Assembly: GCF_040096205.1 (NCBI RefSeq)
Contig: NZ_JBBMFD010000001.1
Coordinates: forward strand, 1 to 64,000
Length of the DNA: 64,000 nucleotides
Source: Solibaculum_A intestinale
GTDB taxonomy: Bacteria > Bacillota > Clostridia > Oscillospirales > Acutalibacteraceae
Reading direction: 5' to 3'
In this document: positions 33,657 to 41,386 of the stretch, in pieces
Position numbering within the stretch: position 1 is the first letter of the stretch
How the letters are laid out: the number at the start of each line of letters is the position of its first letter
Position numbers and translations under genes: made by a program
Notes under the pieces: model-generated
Seen by the model: only the letters and a program-made list of their open reading frames with translations
Databases searched by the model: none
What the model was told of the DNA's origin: nothing

Positions 33657-34046
33657 CTAAAAGGGCCTCGTGTTTTCGAGAACGCCGGCCGTTGCCCAGG
33701 AGGGCCGTCCGGAATTCGCGCGGCGGATGCTCTTAATGCCGTAAGAGACGCCGGTACTTTCCGAAAGAGACGCTACCGCCGCGGCGATCACCGCAACGAT
33801 TTCATCGGATAAGCCGTCTTCCGCCTGGGGAGACAGGACCGCCTGCTTGACGGAGGGGGAAACCGCCTTGACCTCTGCTTTTTCCTGTGCTTTTGGCGGC
33901 GTTTTTTCCTGCTTCGGACGGTTGGTAAACGACGTCACAATCTTACCAAAAGCCCAAATCAAGAAAATCAGAACGATCAGAACCGCAAATACGACCACCA
34001 AGCCGGTCACAATTACAATTCCAGCTGTCATCAAAGCGTCATCCAT
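33657..34046 (-). CDS. oadG: Na+-translocating decarboxylase gamma subunit
   Basis: A 129-residue OadG-like protein: one N-terminal membrane helix (about residues 8-34), a Lys/Pro/Ala-rich linker, and a C-terminal conserved end (GIKSIRRANSGRPSWA and the final ENTRPF). The gamma subunit anchors the biotin-dependent decarboxylase complex at the membrane. GGGGAAGTG precedes ATG 34046. It is followed by the beta-subunit gene, but no carboxyltransferase or biotin-carrier gene lies in the window, so the other subunits must be elsewhere or absent. Confidence 0.85.
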   Translation of the reverse strand: MDDALMTAGIVIVTGLVVVFAVLIVLIFLIWAFGKIVTSFTNRPKQEKTPPKAQEKAEVKAVSPSVKQAVLSPQAEDGLSDEIVAVIAAAVASLSESTGVSYGIKSIRRANSGRPSWATAGVLENTRPF

Positions 34047-34102
34047 GTGTTCACTTCCCCTTTATACAAAAATGATTACCTGTTAAATTATGAACAAATT
34101 CA

Positions 34103-34131
34103 ATTATATCCAAAAGTGTTCACAAATGCAA
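34103..34131 (-). promoter_or_regulatory. Promoter of oadG-oadB
   Basis: Minus strand: TTGCAT (34131-34126) and consensus TATAAT (34108-34103), 17 bp apart. The surrounding 150 bp (34050-34200) is notably A+T-rich, with repeated TTCA/TGAA elements that could be operator sites. Confidence 0.85.
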
Positions 34132-34217
34132 TTGAAAAAGTTCATATTGTGTTAATATTCCACTTTTTTGACTAAATACACAAAAAGTCAGTCGATAGGG
34201 AAATAAAACCAGAAAAA

Positions 34218-35519
34218 TTAGTGAAAATCTGCGTTTTCCTGCGTGACCTCCACGCCGCCTACCGGGCGGATCCAAATGGGATGGCAGGCGCCTTTGCCCA
34301 TCACCGCCTCAATGCCGTTTTGGTAGGCGTCAAGCTGGGCAAGCGGCACGAATACCTGAATGGTGCCGGCGAATCCGCCGCCGTGTACCCGGTAAGCGCC
34401 TTCGTTGCCAAGGAGCAGCGCCGTGGCCGCCAGGGCCACCACGATTCCCTGTTCTCTAGGAGAAGCGCAGGAATAAGCGTTTTGCAGCCACTGGAAGGAG
34501 GAACGCCCGGAAGCCAGGACCAATTGTTTGTATTCCTCAAAATCGCCCTGCCTGAGCGCTTGTACTTCCTTTTTGACCCGTTCGTTTTCCGTAAAGAAAT
34601 GCACCGCCCGCAGCCAGGCCCGGTCGCCGCAGACACGGCGGATTTCCTTTGCCTGCGCCATGACGTCCTTAAGCGAAGCTTCCCGCAGCGCCTCCTTGCC
34701 GAAGAACGCTGCCACCGCCTTCATCTCCGCGGGAACCGCCGCATATTCGTTCGTCAGATCTGCGTGGCTGCCGCCGGTCGCTACTATGCACAAAGCGTGC
34801 CCGAAGGAGGAAACCTGGAAAGGGACGCGTTCTACTAGCGGGTCCTGGGGCCTTTCAAAGTCCAGAGAAATGCACCCGCCCACCGAGCAGGCCATCTGGT
34901 CCATCAGGCCGCAGGGTTTGCCGAAATAGGTATTTTCCGCGAACTGGGAGATCTTTGCCGCGGTGACGGGATCGGTGTTACCTTTATTATATAATCCGTT
35001 TAAAATGGCGACGATGAGGATTTCGAAGGCCGCGGAGCTGGAAAGCCCGGCGCCCTGGGGGACTTGGGAAGTGATATACCCGTCGAACCCGCCCACCGAA
35101 AACCCCAGCGCAGTCATACGCGCGGCAATGCCCCGGATGAGGGCGCAGGAACGCTCCCGTTCTTCCTCGCGGGGGGTAAGATCGGTCAGGTCCACCACGT
35201 CCATCCCTTCAAAGCCTTCGGACTGGATGCGGATGACCGGCTCCTTTGTGGGACGTACCGCCGCGATCAGGTCTAGGTCCACGCTGGCGGCTAGGCACAG
35301 GCCGTGGTTGTGGTCGGTGTGGTTGCCGCCAAGCTCCGTGCGCCCCGGGGCGCTGAACAGGCGGACCTCTCCGCGACCGAACCGGGCTTCAAAGCAGTCC
35401 AGCAGAGCGAAGTAACGGGCCCGTTGTTCGTTCAACTTATGGGGTGGATAGAGGGTACAAAGGCATTCGTCGAAACCGCCCTGCTCCAATTTCTGCTGAT
35501 ATTCATCCAATGATGCCAT
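34218..35519 (-). CDS. galK: Galactokinase
   Basis: A 433-residue GHMP kinase that phosphorylates galactose at C1 as the first step of the Leloir pathway. Motifs: GRTELGGNHTDHNHG (about residues 59-73, galactose binding), PQGAGLSSSAAFE (ATP loop, about residues 153-165) and a C-terminal RVHGGGFAGTIQVF. It is longer than many bacterial GalK proteins at the N-terminus. AAAAGGGA lies 10 bp before ATG 35519. galT and galE are not in this window, so galK stands alone. Confidence 0.93.
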   Translation of the reverse strand: MASLDEYQQKLEQGGFDECLCTLYPPHKLNEQRARYFALLDCFEARFGRGEVRLFSAPGRTELGGNHTDHNHGLCLAASVDLDLIAAVRPTKEPVIRIQSEGFEGMDVVDLTDLTPREEERERSCALIRGIAARMTALGFSVGGFDGYITSQVPQGAGLSSSAAFEILIVAILNGLYNKGNTDPVTAAKISQFAENTYFGKPCGLMDQMACSVGGCISLDFERPQDPLVERVPFQVSSFGHALCIVATGGSHADLTNEYAAVPAEMKAVAAFFGKEALREASLKDVMAQAKEIRRVCGDRAWLRAVHFFTENERVKKEVQALRQGDFEEYKQLVLASGRSSFQWLQNAYSCASPREQGIVVALAATALLLGNEGAYRVHGGGFAGTIQVFVPLAQLDAYQNGIEAVMGKGACHPIWIRPVGGVEVTQENADFH

Positions 35520-35620
35520 GTTTCATCCATCCCTTTTCTAAATTGAAAGACCGGCCAATGCCAGCGCCGTGGCGGTTGATTTTACCAGAGGTACGGTGTG
35601 TTAGGCCGGAAATCTCCTTT

Positions 35621-35649
35621 ACTATAGCCTGTTTTTTTGCCCATTGCAA
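35621..35649 (-). promoter_or_regulatory. Promoter of galK
   Basis: Minus strand: TTGCAA (35649-35644) and TATAGT (35626-35621), 17 bp apart, about 100 bp upstream of the galK start. Confidence 0.75.
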
Positions 35650-35695
35650 CGGGTATTTTTGTTGTATGTACAAGCAGGTTTGGCGCATTTGGCTA

Positions 35696-35724
35696 TTGAA
35701 ATGTCGTTCATCAGGCTTTATAAT
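35696..35724 (+). promoter_or_regulatory. Promoter of nfnA-nfnB
   Basis: TTGAAA at 35696-35701 and TATAAT at 35719-35724 with 17 bp spacing. It is divergent from the galK promoter and about 97 bp before the nfnA start. Confidence 0.88.
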
Positions 35725-35820
35725 AGGACGGATACAAAAAATGTCGATTTGACGGAAGACACGCGTCTCGTCGAATCCATCGCGTTACGCGTTGTTTTTA
35801 TCTTTACAGGGGGTAAGCGC

Positions 35821-36669
35821 ATGTATAAAATCGTGGAAAAGCGCCGCTTGAATCCGTCCGTTACTTGGATGACCATTGAAGCGCCGCTGATTGCAAGGAA
35901 AGCGAAGGCGGGTCAGTTCATCATCCTTCGCGTGGATGAGACCGGTGAGCGGATTCCGCTGACCGTGGCCGGGTACGATCCGGACAAGGGTACGGTCACG
36001 ATCATTTTCCAGAAGGTCGGCAAGACGACCATGCATCTCGATGAGCTGGAGGTGGGCGATTTTATTCAGGATTTTGTCGGGCCTCTCGGCCGTCCCACCG
36101 AGCTGGAAGGCTATCAGAAGGTAGCGGTAGTCGGCGGCGGCGTGGGCTGCGCCATCGCCTATCCCCAGGCAAAGGCCCTTCACCAGATGGGTGTCAAGGT
36201 GGACGTGATCGCGGGCTTTCGCAACAAGGACATTTTGATTTTGGAAAAGGAAATGGGTGAAGTGGCCGATCATCTTTATGTAATGACTGACGACGGCTCC
36301 AATGGAAACAAAGGCTTCGTCACCGTCAAGCTCCAGGAGCTCATCGACGCGGGAGAGAACTATGACCTGGTCATCGCCATCGGTCCCCTTCCCATGATGC
36401 GGGCGGTATGTAACCTGACCAAGGAAGCGGGCATCAAGACCATTATCTCCATGAACCCCATCATGATCGACGGTACCGGCATGTGCGGCGGCTGCCGCAT
36501 CAAGGTGGGCGGCGAAACCAAGTTTGCCTGTGTGGACGGGCCTGATTTTGACGGCCATCAGGTGGACTTTGAGGATGCCATGCGCCGCCTGTCCATCTAT
36601 AAGCCCCAGGAAAAACGGGCTATGGAGGATCATATCTGCAAGTTGGGAGGCATTGTGAACAATGGCTAA
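35821..36669 (+). CDS. nfnA: Ferredoxin-NADP+ oxidoreductase (NfnAB) subunit alpha
   Basis: A 282-residue FAD/NAD-binding and [2Fe-2S] protein. The N-terminal FAD barrel, then AVVGGGVGCAIAYPQAKALH in the nucleotide-binding domain, and C-terminal cluster cysteines in GTGMCGGCRIKV and FACVDGP match NfnA or the related sulfide dehydrogenase subunit. With NfnB it couples NADH, NADPH and ferredoxin redox reactions by electron bifurcation in anaerobes. ATG 35821 has AGGGGGT upstream; the frame extends far upstream without a start signal. It overlaps nfnB by 8 bp. Confidence 0.92.
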   Translation: MYKIVEKRRLNPSVTWMTIEAPLIARKAKAGQFIILRVDETGERIPLTVAGYDPDKGTVTIIFQKVGKTTMHLDELEVGDFIQDFVGPLGRPTELEGYQKVAVVGGGVGCAIAYPQAKALHQMGVKVDVIAGFRNKDILILEKEMGEVADHLYVMTDDGSNGNKGFVTVKLQELIDAGENYDLVIAIGPLPMMRAVCNLTKEAGIKTIISMNPIMIDGTGMCGGCRIKVGGETKFACVDGPDFDGHQVDFEDAMRRLSIYKPQEKRAMEDHICKLGGIVNNG

Positions 36670-38059
36670 CATGTCTTTGAAAAAGGTTCCGATGCCTGAG
36701 CAGGAGCCGAATGTGCGCAATCACAATTTTGAGGAGGTCGCCTGCGGGTATACCGAGGAAATGGCCATTGAGGAAGCGGGCCGGTGCCTCAACTGCAAGC
36801 ATAAGCCCTGCGTGTCCGGCTGCCCGGTCAACGTGCGCATTCCGGAATTTATTCAGAAGGTAAGCGAGGGTGATTTCGCGGCCGCTTATGAGATTATTAC
36901 GTCGACAAATTCCCTGCCCGCCGTCTGCGGCCGGGTGTGTCCCCAGGAGACCCAGTGCGAGTCCAAGTGCGTGCGGGGCATTAAGGGAGAACCGGTAGCC
37001 ATCGGCCGCCTGGAGCGGTTCGTGGCCGACTGGTACGCAAAGAACCGGGAAGCAAAGGTGCAGAAAGCCGCGCCCAACGGCCATAAGGTGGCGGTTGTGG
37101 GCTCGGGCCCTGCGGGCTTGACCTGTGCGGGCGACTTGGTGCGCATGGGCTATGATGTGACGGTGTTTGAAGCGTTTCACACCGCCGGCGGCGTGCTCAT
37201 GTACGGCATTCCGGAGTTCCGCCTGCCCAAAGCGGTGGTGCAGAAGGAAATCGACCAGCTGCGCAAGCTGGGGGTCAAAATCGAGACCAACATGGTCATC
37301 GGCAAGGTCCTTTCCATCGACGAGCTGATGGAGGACGGGGGCTTTGAAGCGGTCTTCGTGGGTTCCGGCGCCGGCCTGCCCAATTTTATGAACATCGAAG
37401 GGGAAGAGCTGCTGGGCGTATATTCGGCCAATGAGTTCCTCACCCGCATCAATCTGATGAAAGCCTATAAAGAAGGGTACGACACTCCGATTTTAAACGT
37501 CCATTCGGTTGCGGTGGTGGGCGGCGGCAACGTGGCCATGGACGCGGCTCGGTGCGCCAAGCGCCTGGGCGCCGAGAAGGTGACCATTGTCTACCGCCGG
37601 TCGGAAAAGGAAATGCCCGCCCGTTTGGAGGAAATCCACCACGCCAAGGAGGAAGGCATCGAATTCCGCCTTCTGACAAACCCGGTGAAGATTCTCGGCG
37701 ACGAGAAGGGCTTCGTCACGGGAATGGAATGCGTGGAAATGGAGCTGGGCGAGCCGGACGCGTCCGGACGCCGCCGCCCTGTGGAGAAAAAGGGCTCGAA
37801 CTTTGTGCTGGACGTGGACTGTGCGGTCATTGCCATCGGCAATTCCCCCAATCCTCTTATCCGCACCACCACCAAGGGCTTGGAGGCCAATCGCAAGGGC
37901 TGCCTGGTGGTGGATGAAGACAGCCTGCAGACCTCCCGCGAGGGCATCTATGCGGGCGGCGATACGGTGACGGGAGCCGCCACCGTCATTCTGGCCATGG
38001 GCGCCGGAAAGCAGGCGGCGAAATCCATCGACGCATACCTTCAGGGCAAACAGCAATAA
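36662..38059 (+). CDS. nfnB: NfnAB subunit beta (glutamate synthase small-subunit-like)
   Basis: A 465-residue protein: an N-terminal [4Fe-4S] domain (CLNCKHKPCVSGCP and CGRVCPQETQCESKC), an FAD site (VAVVGSGPAGLTCAGDL, about residue 140) and an NADPH site (VAVVGGGNVAMDAARCA, about residue 281), closing with GIYAGGDTVTGAATVILAMG. Alone this would be called a glutamate synthase small subunit. Next to nfnA, and with no gltB nearby, it is the bifurcating NfnB. The 8-bp overlap implies coupled translation. Confidence 0.93.
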   Translation: MANMSLKKVPMPEQEPNVRNHNFEEVACGYTEEMAIEEAGRCLNCKHKPCVSGCPVNVRIPEFIQKVSEGDFAAAYEIITSTNSLPAVCGRVCPQETQCESKCVRGIKGEPVAIGRLERFVADWYAKNREAKVQKAAPNGHKVAVVGSGPAGLTCAGDLVRMGYDVTVFEAFHTAGGVLMYGIPEFRLPKAVVQKEIDQLRKLGVKIETNMVIGKVLSIDELMEDGGFEAVFVGSGAGLPNFMNIEGEELLGVYSANEFLTRINLMKAYKEGYDTPILNVHSVAVVGGGNVAMDAARCAKRLGAEKVTIVYRRSEKEMPARLEEIHHAKEEGIEFRLLTNPVKILGDEKGFVTGMECVEMELGEPDASGRRRPVEKKGSNFVLDVDCAVIAIGNSPNPLIRTTTKGLEANRKGCLVVDEDSLQTSREGIYAGGDTVTGAATVILAMGAGKQAAKSIDAYLQGKQQ

Positions 38060-38080
38060 AAGGGCGGGAGCCTACTGCAA

Positions 38081-38119
38081 AGAAAGCAGCCGGACGAGAC
38101 ATCTGTCCGGCTGCTTTCT
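38081..38119. terminator. Bidirectional terminator
   Basis: AGAAAGCAGCCGGAC and GTCCGGCTGCTTTCT form a perfect 15-pair stem between nfnB (+) and the convergent SRPBCC gene (-). Confidence 0.85.
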
Positions 38120-38137
38120 GCTATTGCCTTGCAGGCT

Positions 38138-38536
38138 TTACCCTTCCAGCCGTTTGGTTAAGTCGGCCAGGTAAGCCGCCTGCTGCTTTTTCAGATAGCC
38201 TTTGACAAAAGGCTTCAAAAGGGCTTTCTTGGCGGTGACGTTCTCGGTAAAATTCACCGTGGTTTTCCCGCCTTCGCTGGAGAAGAGCCCCACCCAATGC
38301 CCTTTCATATTGGCGTTTTCCATGTCGAATTCGTACCGGCGGCAGGGTTCGAAGGCAGTGATGGTAAAGATGGTGGAAAAGCCGTCTTTCGTGTGCTCCA
38401 CAAACTGTTTGCCGGGCTCTACCATCTCAATGTTCTCCACGTCCCTGCGCCAGGAATATTCCGTTAAGGAAACCACCACGTCCCACACCTCTTTGACGTC
38501 TGCTGCAAAGGTCGCTTTCCGGTTGGAGACTGCCAT
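38138..38536 (-). CDS. SRPBCC (START-like) family protein
   Basis: A 132-residue single-domain protein with the helix-grip pattern: an N-terminal strand (SNRKATFAADVKEVWDVV), central strands around FEPCRRYEFDMENANMKGHW, and a long C-terminal helix. These proteins form a hydrophobic pocket that binds lipids or polyketide-like ligands; no enzymatic role can be assigned. Purine-rich AGGAAGGG lies upstream of ATG 38536. It has its own promoter and shares a terminator with nfnB. Confidence 0.8.
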   Translation of the reverse strand: MAVSNRKATFAADVKEVWDVVVSLTEYSWRRDVENIEMVEPGKQFVEHTKDGFSTIFTITAFEPCRRYEFDMENANMKGHWVGLFSSEGGKTTVNFTENVTAKKALLKPFVKGYLKKQQAAYLADLTKRLEG

Positions 38537-38664
38537 TTTTCCACGCCCTTCCTATGATTAAACCCGATTTGTCCGCCGTGCTTTCCTTCGGTGCAGAAAG
38601 GCTGGCTTGCCTACCCGCGGCCAATTGCCAAGGCCGATGCAAGCGGACTATTCTAGTCTCTGCC

Positions 38665-38692
38665 AGTATAGCATGGATGGCAAGCTTTGCAA
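38665..38692 (-). promoter_or_regulatory. Promoter of the SRPBCC gene
   Basis: Minus strand: TTGCAA (38692-38687) and TATACT (38670-38665), 16 bp apart, giving a leader of about 120 nt. The rest of the gap 38537-38872 shows no gene; no convincing promoter for the GNAT gene was found in it. Confidence 0.65.
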
Positions 38693-38872
38693 AACCGGCG
38701 TTTTCTTATAACCACAGGGGATGACCGATTCGAACAGAGGACGGCATTCCTGAAAAACGGAAAGGGCTGCACCGGCCTTTTTGAATCGGTGCCGGCCAGT
38801 TCGGGCGGTTTGCTTCCGGATTAGACGGCGCCAACCATTATTATAGATGAACAAAAAAGGAGCGTTTTTTCT

Positions 38873-39361
38873 ATGAAGCTGACTATGGAACCCTTTTGCG
38901 AAGAAAATTTGCCCGAAATCACCCGCATCTGGAACAGCGTGGTGGAGCAGGGGGACAGCTTTCCCGGCGATCAGATTCTTTCTCTTGAGGAAGCCAGGGA
39001 AATGTTCGCCGCCCAGACCGAGACGGTCTGCGTCCGGCTGGACGGGGAGGTGGTGGGGGTGTATATCCTTCATCCCAACCACATCGGCCGGTGCTCCCAT
39101 GTGGCAAACGCTTCCTATGGGGTCAAACCGGGCTGCCGCGGCGCCGGAATCGGCCGGGCGATGGTGCTCGATTCCCTCCACCGCGCCGGGAAGTATGGAT
39201 TTCGCGGGCTGCAGTTTAACGCGGTGGTACGCACAAACGCCGCCGCCATCCATCTTTATGAGCAGCTGGGCTTTACCAGAGTGGGCGTCATCCCCGGCGG
39301 ATACCGCCTCAAAGACGGCTCTTATGAGGATATCCTGATTTTCTACCATCCCACGGTGTGA
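38873..39361 (+). CDS. GNAT family N-acetyltransferase
   Basis: A 162-residue acetyl-CoA-dependent transferase. The acetyl-CoA-binding motif A is VKPGCRGAGIGRAMVLDSLH (about residues 83-102), and the C-terminal NAAAIHLYEQLGFTRVG is the usual GNAT helix and strand. The substrate cannot be deduced. AAAGGAG lies upstream of ATG 38873. It stands alone between the SRPBCC gene and the spoIVFA-like gene. Confidence 0.9.
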   Translation: MKLTMEPFCEENLPEITRIWNSVVEQGDSFPGDQILSLEEAREMFAAQTETVCVRLDGEVVGVYILHPNHIGRCSHVANASYGVKPGCRGAGIGRAMVLDSLHRAGKYGFRGLQFNAVVRTNAAAIHLYEQLGFTRVGVIPGGYRLKDGSYEDILIFYHPTV

Positions 39362-39455
39362 TTTTTTTCGCATAACCCGTCCGCCTTTCTCATACCCATA
39401 AAACAGACGCGTGTGTTACGCCCCACGGGGCTTTTATGGAAGGCGGGATGACAAT

Positions 39456-40463
39456 ATGTATCCGGAAGACAGACCCAGACGTTCGGTGCGCAGGGAATCG
39501 GCCGGCGTCACAGAGGAGCCCAAGAAGAAAAGCGGAATTACGCTGCTCGCCCAGGTCGGCGTCTGTGCGGTGCTAGTGCTGGCGGCGTTTTTGTTCAAGC
39601 TGTCGGGAAACGGGGCATTTTTCGAGCTGCAGGAGCAGTATATGGACGCCATGTCTAAACAGGTGACGTTTGAGGAGGCGTGGGCCCAGGTGGAGGAGAT
39701 GGCCGACCGGTACGCGGTGCTGGCCTTCTTTGTGGAACCCATCCACTCTATTCAGGAAGCCTTCTCCTTCCAGCCGTCGCAGGGCGGTTCCTCCGCTCCC
39801 TCGGACGTATCCGGCCCAGATGGAACTTCCGGTACCTCTTCGGGTGCTTCCTCCGCTCCCTCCAATTCTTCCCCCTCGCAGGCCCCCGCCTCCTCCGCAT
39901 CGAGCGGAGATGACGGGGAGGTAAGCGCGCCCGGCGACCTGACGCCCACCGGTGTGCACCTGGGTGCCGGCGGGGAGGACATTCTGACCGGGCTATTTGG
40001 AAATGGGGCGAAGCTGCCGCCGGAGAAGACCTCCTTTGCCCCATATTTTCTGACCGCCCCTTTGTCGCCGCCCTTGCAGACGGCGACCATCACTTCCACC
40101 TTCGACTACCGCACCCATCCCATCACCGGTGAGGAGGGCTTTCATACCGGTTTGGACCTAGCGACGGCGGAAGGAACTCCCATCGCAAGCGTATTGCCGG
40201 GCATTGTCGCAAAGCAGGGCTATAACGACAAGTCCGGCAATTTTGTGATCGTCAGCCACGGCAGCGGCGTGGAAACCCTTTACGCCCATTGCAGCAAAAT
40301 TACCGCCGCAGACGGCGCCTATGTCCGGGCGGGGGAGACCATCGCGCTGGTAGGCTCCACCGGCGACTCCACCGGCCCCCATCTGCACATCGAGCTAGCC
40401 ATCGACGGGGTAAAGATGGATCCGCTTTACGCCCTTAGCCGGTTCGGGTATGATGTCGCTTAG
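39456..40463 (+). CDS. spoIVFA: SpoIVFA-like M23 (LytM) family membrane protein
   Basis: A 335-residue protein: a basic cytoplasmic N-terminus, one membrane helix (about residues 30-50), a Ser/Pro/Gly-rich linker (about residues 108-155), and a C-terminal LytM domain. In the LytM domain the metal-binding pattern is preserved (HTGLD, about residues 229-233, and HLH, about residues 310-312). It overlaps the next gene, which encodes a SpoIVFB-like protease. In sporulation SpoIVFA holds SpoIVFB inactive at the outer forespore membrane. A SpoIIQ-like function is the alternative because the peptidase residues are intact. ATG 39456 has a weak site (GGAAGG). Confidence 0.75.
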   Translation: MYPEDRPRRSVRRESAGVTEEPKKKSGITLLAQVGVCAVLVLAAFLFKLSGNGAFFELQEQYMDAMSKQVTFEEAWAQVEEMADRYAVLAFFVEPIHSIQEAFSFQPSQGGSSAPSDVSGPDGTSGTSSGASSAPSNSSPSQAPASSASSGDDGEVSAPGDLTPTGVHLGAGGEDILTGLFGNGAKLPPEKTSFAPYFLTAPLSPPLQTATITSTFDYRTHPITGEEGFHTGLDLATAEGTPIASVLPGIVAKQGYNDKSGNFVIVSHGSGVETLYAHCSKITAADGAYVRAGETIALVGSTGDSTGPHLHIELAIDGVKMDPLYALSRFGYDVA

Positions 40464-41055
40464 GCTTCTGGGCGTGCGGGTGGAGGTCAGCGTGCTGTTT
40501 TTAGCGTCGGTGACGGTGATGCTCCTGCTCGATTCGAGCGGCGTGGCGGCCTGGGCGATGGCAGCGGCCTGCGTGCACGAGCTCGGGCACGTGGCGGCCC
40601 TTTTTGCCCTCAAAGACCCACCCGAAGCCATCGCCCTGACCCCTTTCGGGATGCGGATGACCTGGGTGCGCAAGGGGCGGCAGAGCTACTTGAAGGATAT
40701 GCTGGTGGCGGCCGCAGGTCCCTTGGTCAACCTGGGCTGTTTTTTCCTGTGCTGGCTTTTGCTGCTGTGGACCCAGAATCCCGGCTTTCTGCTTCCCGCC
40801 TGTTCCTCGCTTGCCATCGGGATTTATAACCTGCTCCCGGTTCTGCCTCTGGATGGGGGGCAGATTCTCTTTGACCTTTTCAGCCTGCCCCTGGGGGAGG
40901 AACGGGCCAGACGGCTTTTGCATGTCATCTCCTTTACCGTGCTGACGATGACCGCCCTGTTCGGCTTTGTCCTGCTTCTTCGCAGTCGGTATAATTTCAC
41001 CCTGCTTTTTACCAGCCTGTATCTGATTGCCATGCTGCTGACCAACGCGGAATAA
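40450..41055 (+). CDS. spoIVFB: SpoIVFB-like site-2 protease (M50)
   Basis: A 201-residue membrane metalloprotease with about six helices. Zinc motif HELGH lies at about residues 43-47, and the third ligand is in NLLPVLPLDGG (about residues 127-137). SpoIVFB cuts pro-sigma-K in the mother cell. The gene overlaps the SpoIVFA-like gene by 14 bp, giving the standard pair. ATG 40450 and 40453 are both possible starts. It ends before a strong terminator. Confidence 0.88.
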   Translation: MMSLRLLGVRVEVSVLFLASVTVMLLLDSSGVAAWAMAAACVHELGHVAALFALKDPPEAIALTPFGMRMTWVRKGRQSYLKDMLVAAAGPLVNLGCFFLCWLLLLWTQNPGFLLPACSSLAIGIYNLLPVLPLDGGQILFDLFSLPLGEERARRLLHVISFTVLTMTALFGFVLLLRSRYNFTLLFTSLYLIAMLLTNAE

Positions 41056-41098
41056 AAGCAGAGCGGACGGGATCATTCCCGTCCGCTCTTTGCTTTTT
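41054..41098 (+). terminator. Terminator after spoIVFB
   Basis: GAGCGGACGGGA and TTCCCGTCCGCTC pair, extended by AAAAGCA/TGCTTTTT, with a T-run. It directly follows the stop codon. Confidence 0.93.
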
Positions 41099-41100
41099 AT

Positions 41101-41270
41101 GCCGCCGCAGAGGCCCGGCAGGGAAAGGCGGTACACATCCACACCGGGAGGGCCGGACGCGTTGCAGCGGGCCGAGGCCATGTGCGAAAACCGGAAATCG
41201 GAGGTCGGACGCACTAGGAGCCAGGCACATTTTGCCGCTTACGGCCCGCAAGCGAGGGCGGCTTTTTTTT
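41101..41270 (+). ncRNA. Candidate structured RNA of unknown class
   Basis: A 170-nt GC-rich segment between two operons. Its 5' end GCCGCC can pair with its 3' end GGCGGC. Inside, GTGCG (about 41182) can pair with CGCAC (about 41209), with G-rich internal segments. The 3' end is a terminator stem (GCCC/GGGC) followed by eight T residues at 41263-41270. A separate promoter for the next gene starts at 41306. It does not match tRNA, SRP RNA, RNase P RNA or tmRNA as I know them. No clear promoter was found at its 5' end. Confidence 0.4.
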
Positions 41271-41305
41271 GCGGTGATTGCCCGGAGCGAACCTGTACAA
41301 TTGCG

Positions 41306-41334
41306 TTGCATTGTGGAGGAAAGTACAGTATAAT
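41306..41334 (+). promoter_or_regulatory. Promoter of the radical SAM gene pair
   Basis: TTGCAT at 41306-41311 and consensus TATAAT at 41329-41334 with 17 bp spacing, 53 bp before the start codon. Confidence 0.88.
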
Positions 41335-41386
41335 AAAACTTCAAGGCGAAAAAGCCAGAAATGCAACGAAACGGGAGAAAAGTGGA

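Noticed and set aside
41101..41270. Cobalamin riboswitch
   Set aside because: Only a loose match to the core; the conserved GCCACTG-like segment and the following elements are missing, and the next gene has its own promoter downstream.
41090..41386. N-terminal extension of the radical SAM gene
   Set aside because: The extension crosses a terminator with eight T residues and a consensus promoter, and family members begin near MNPVLQSIL.
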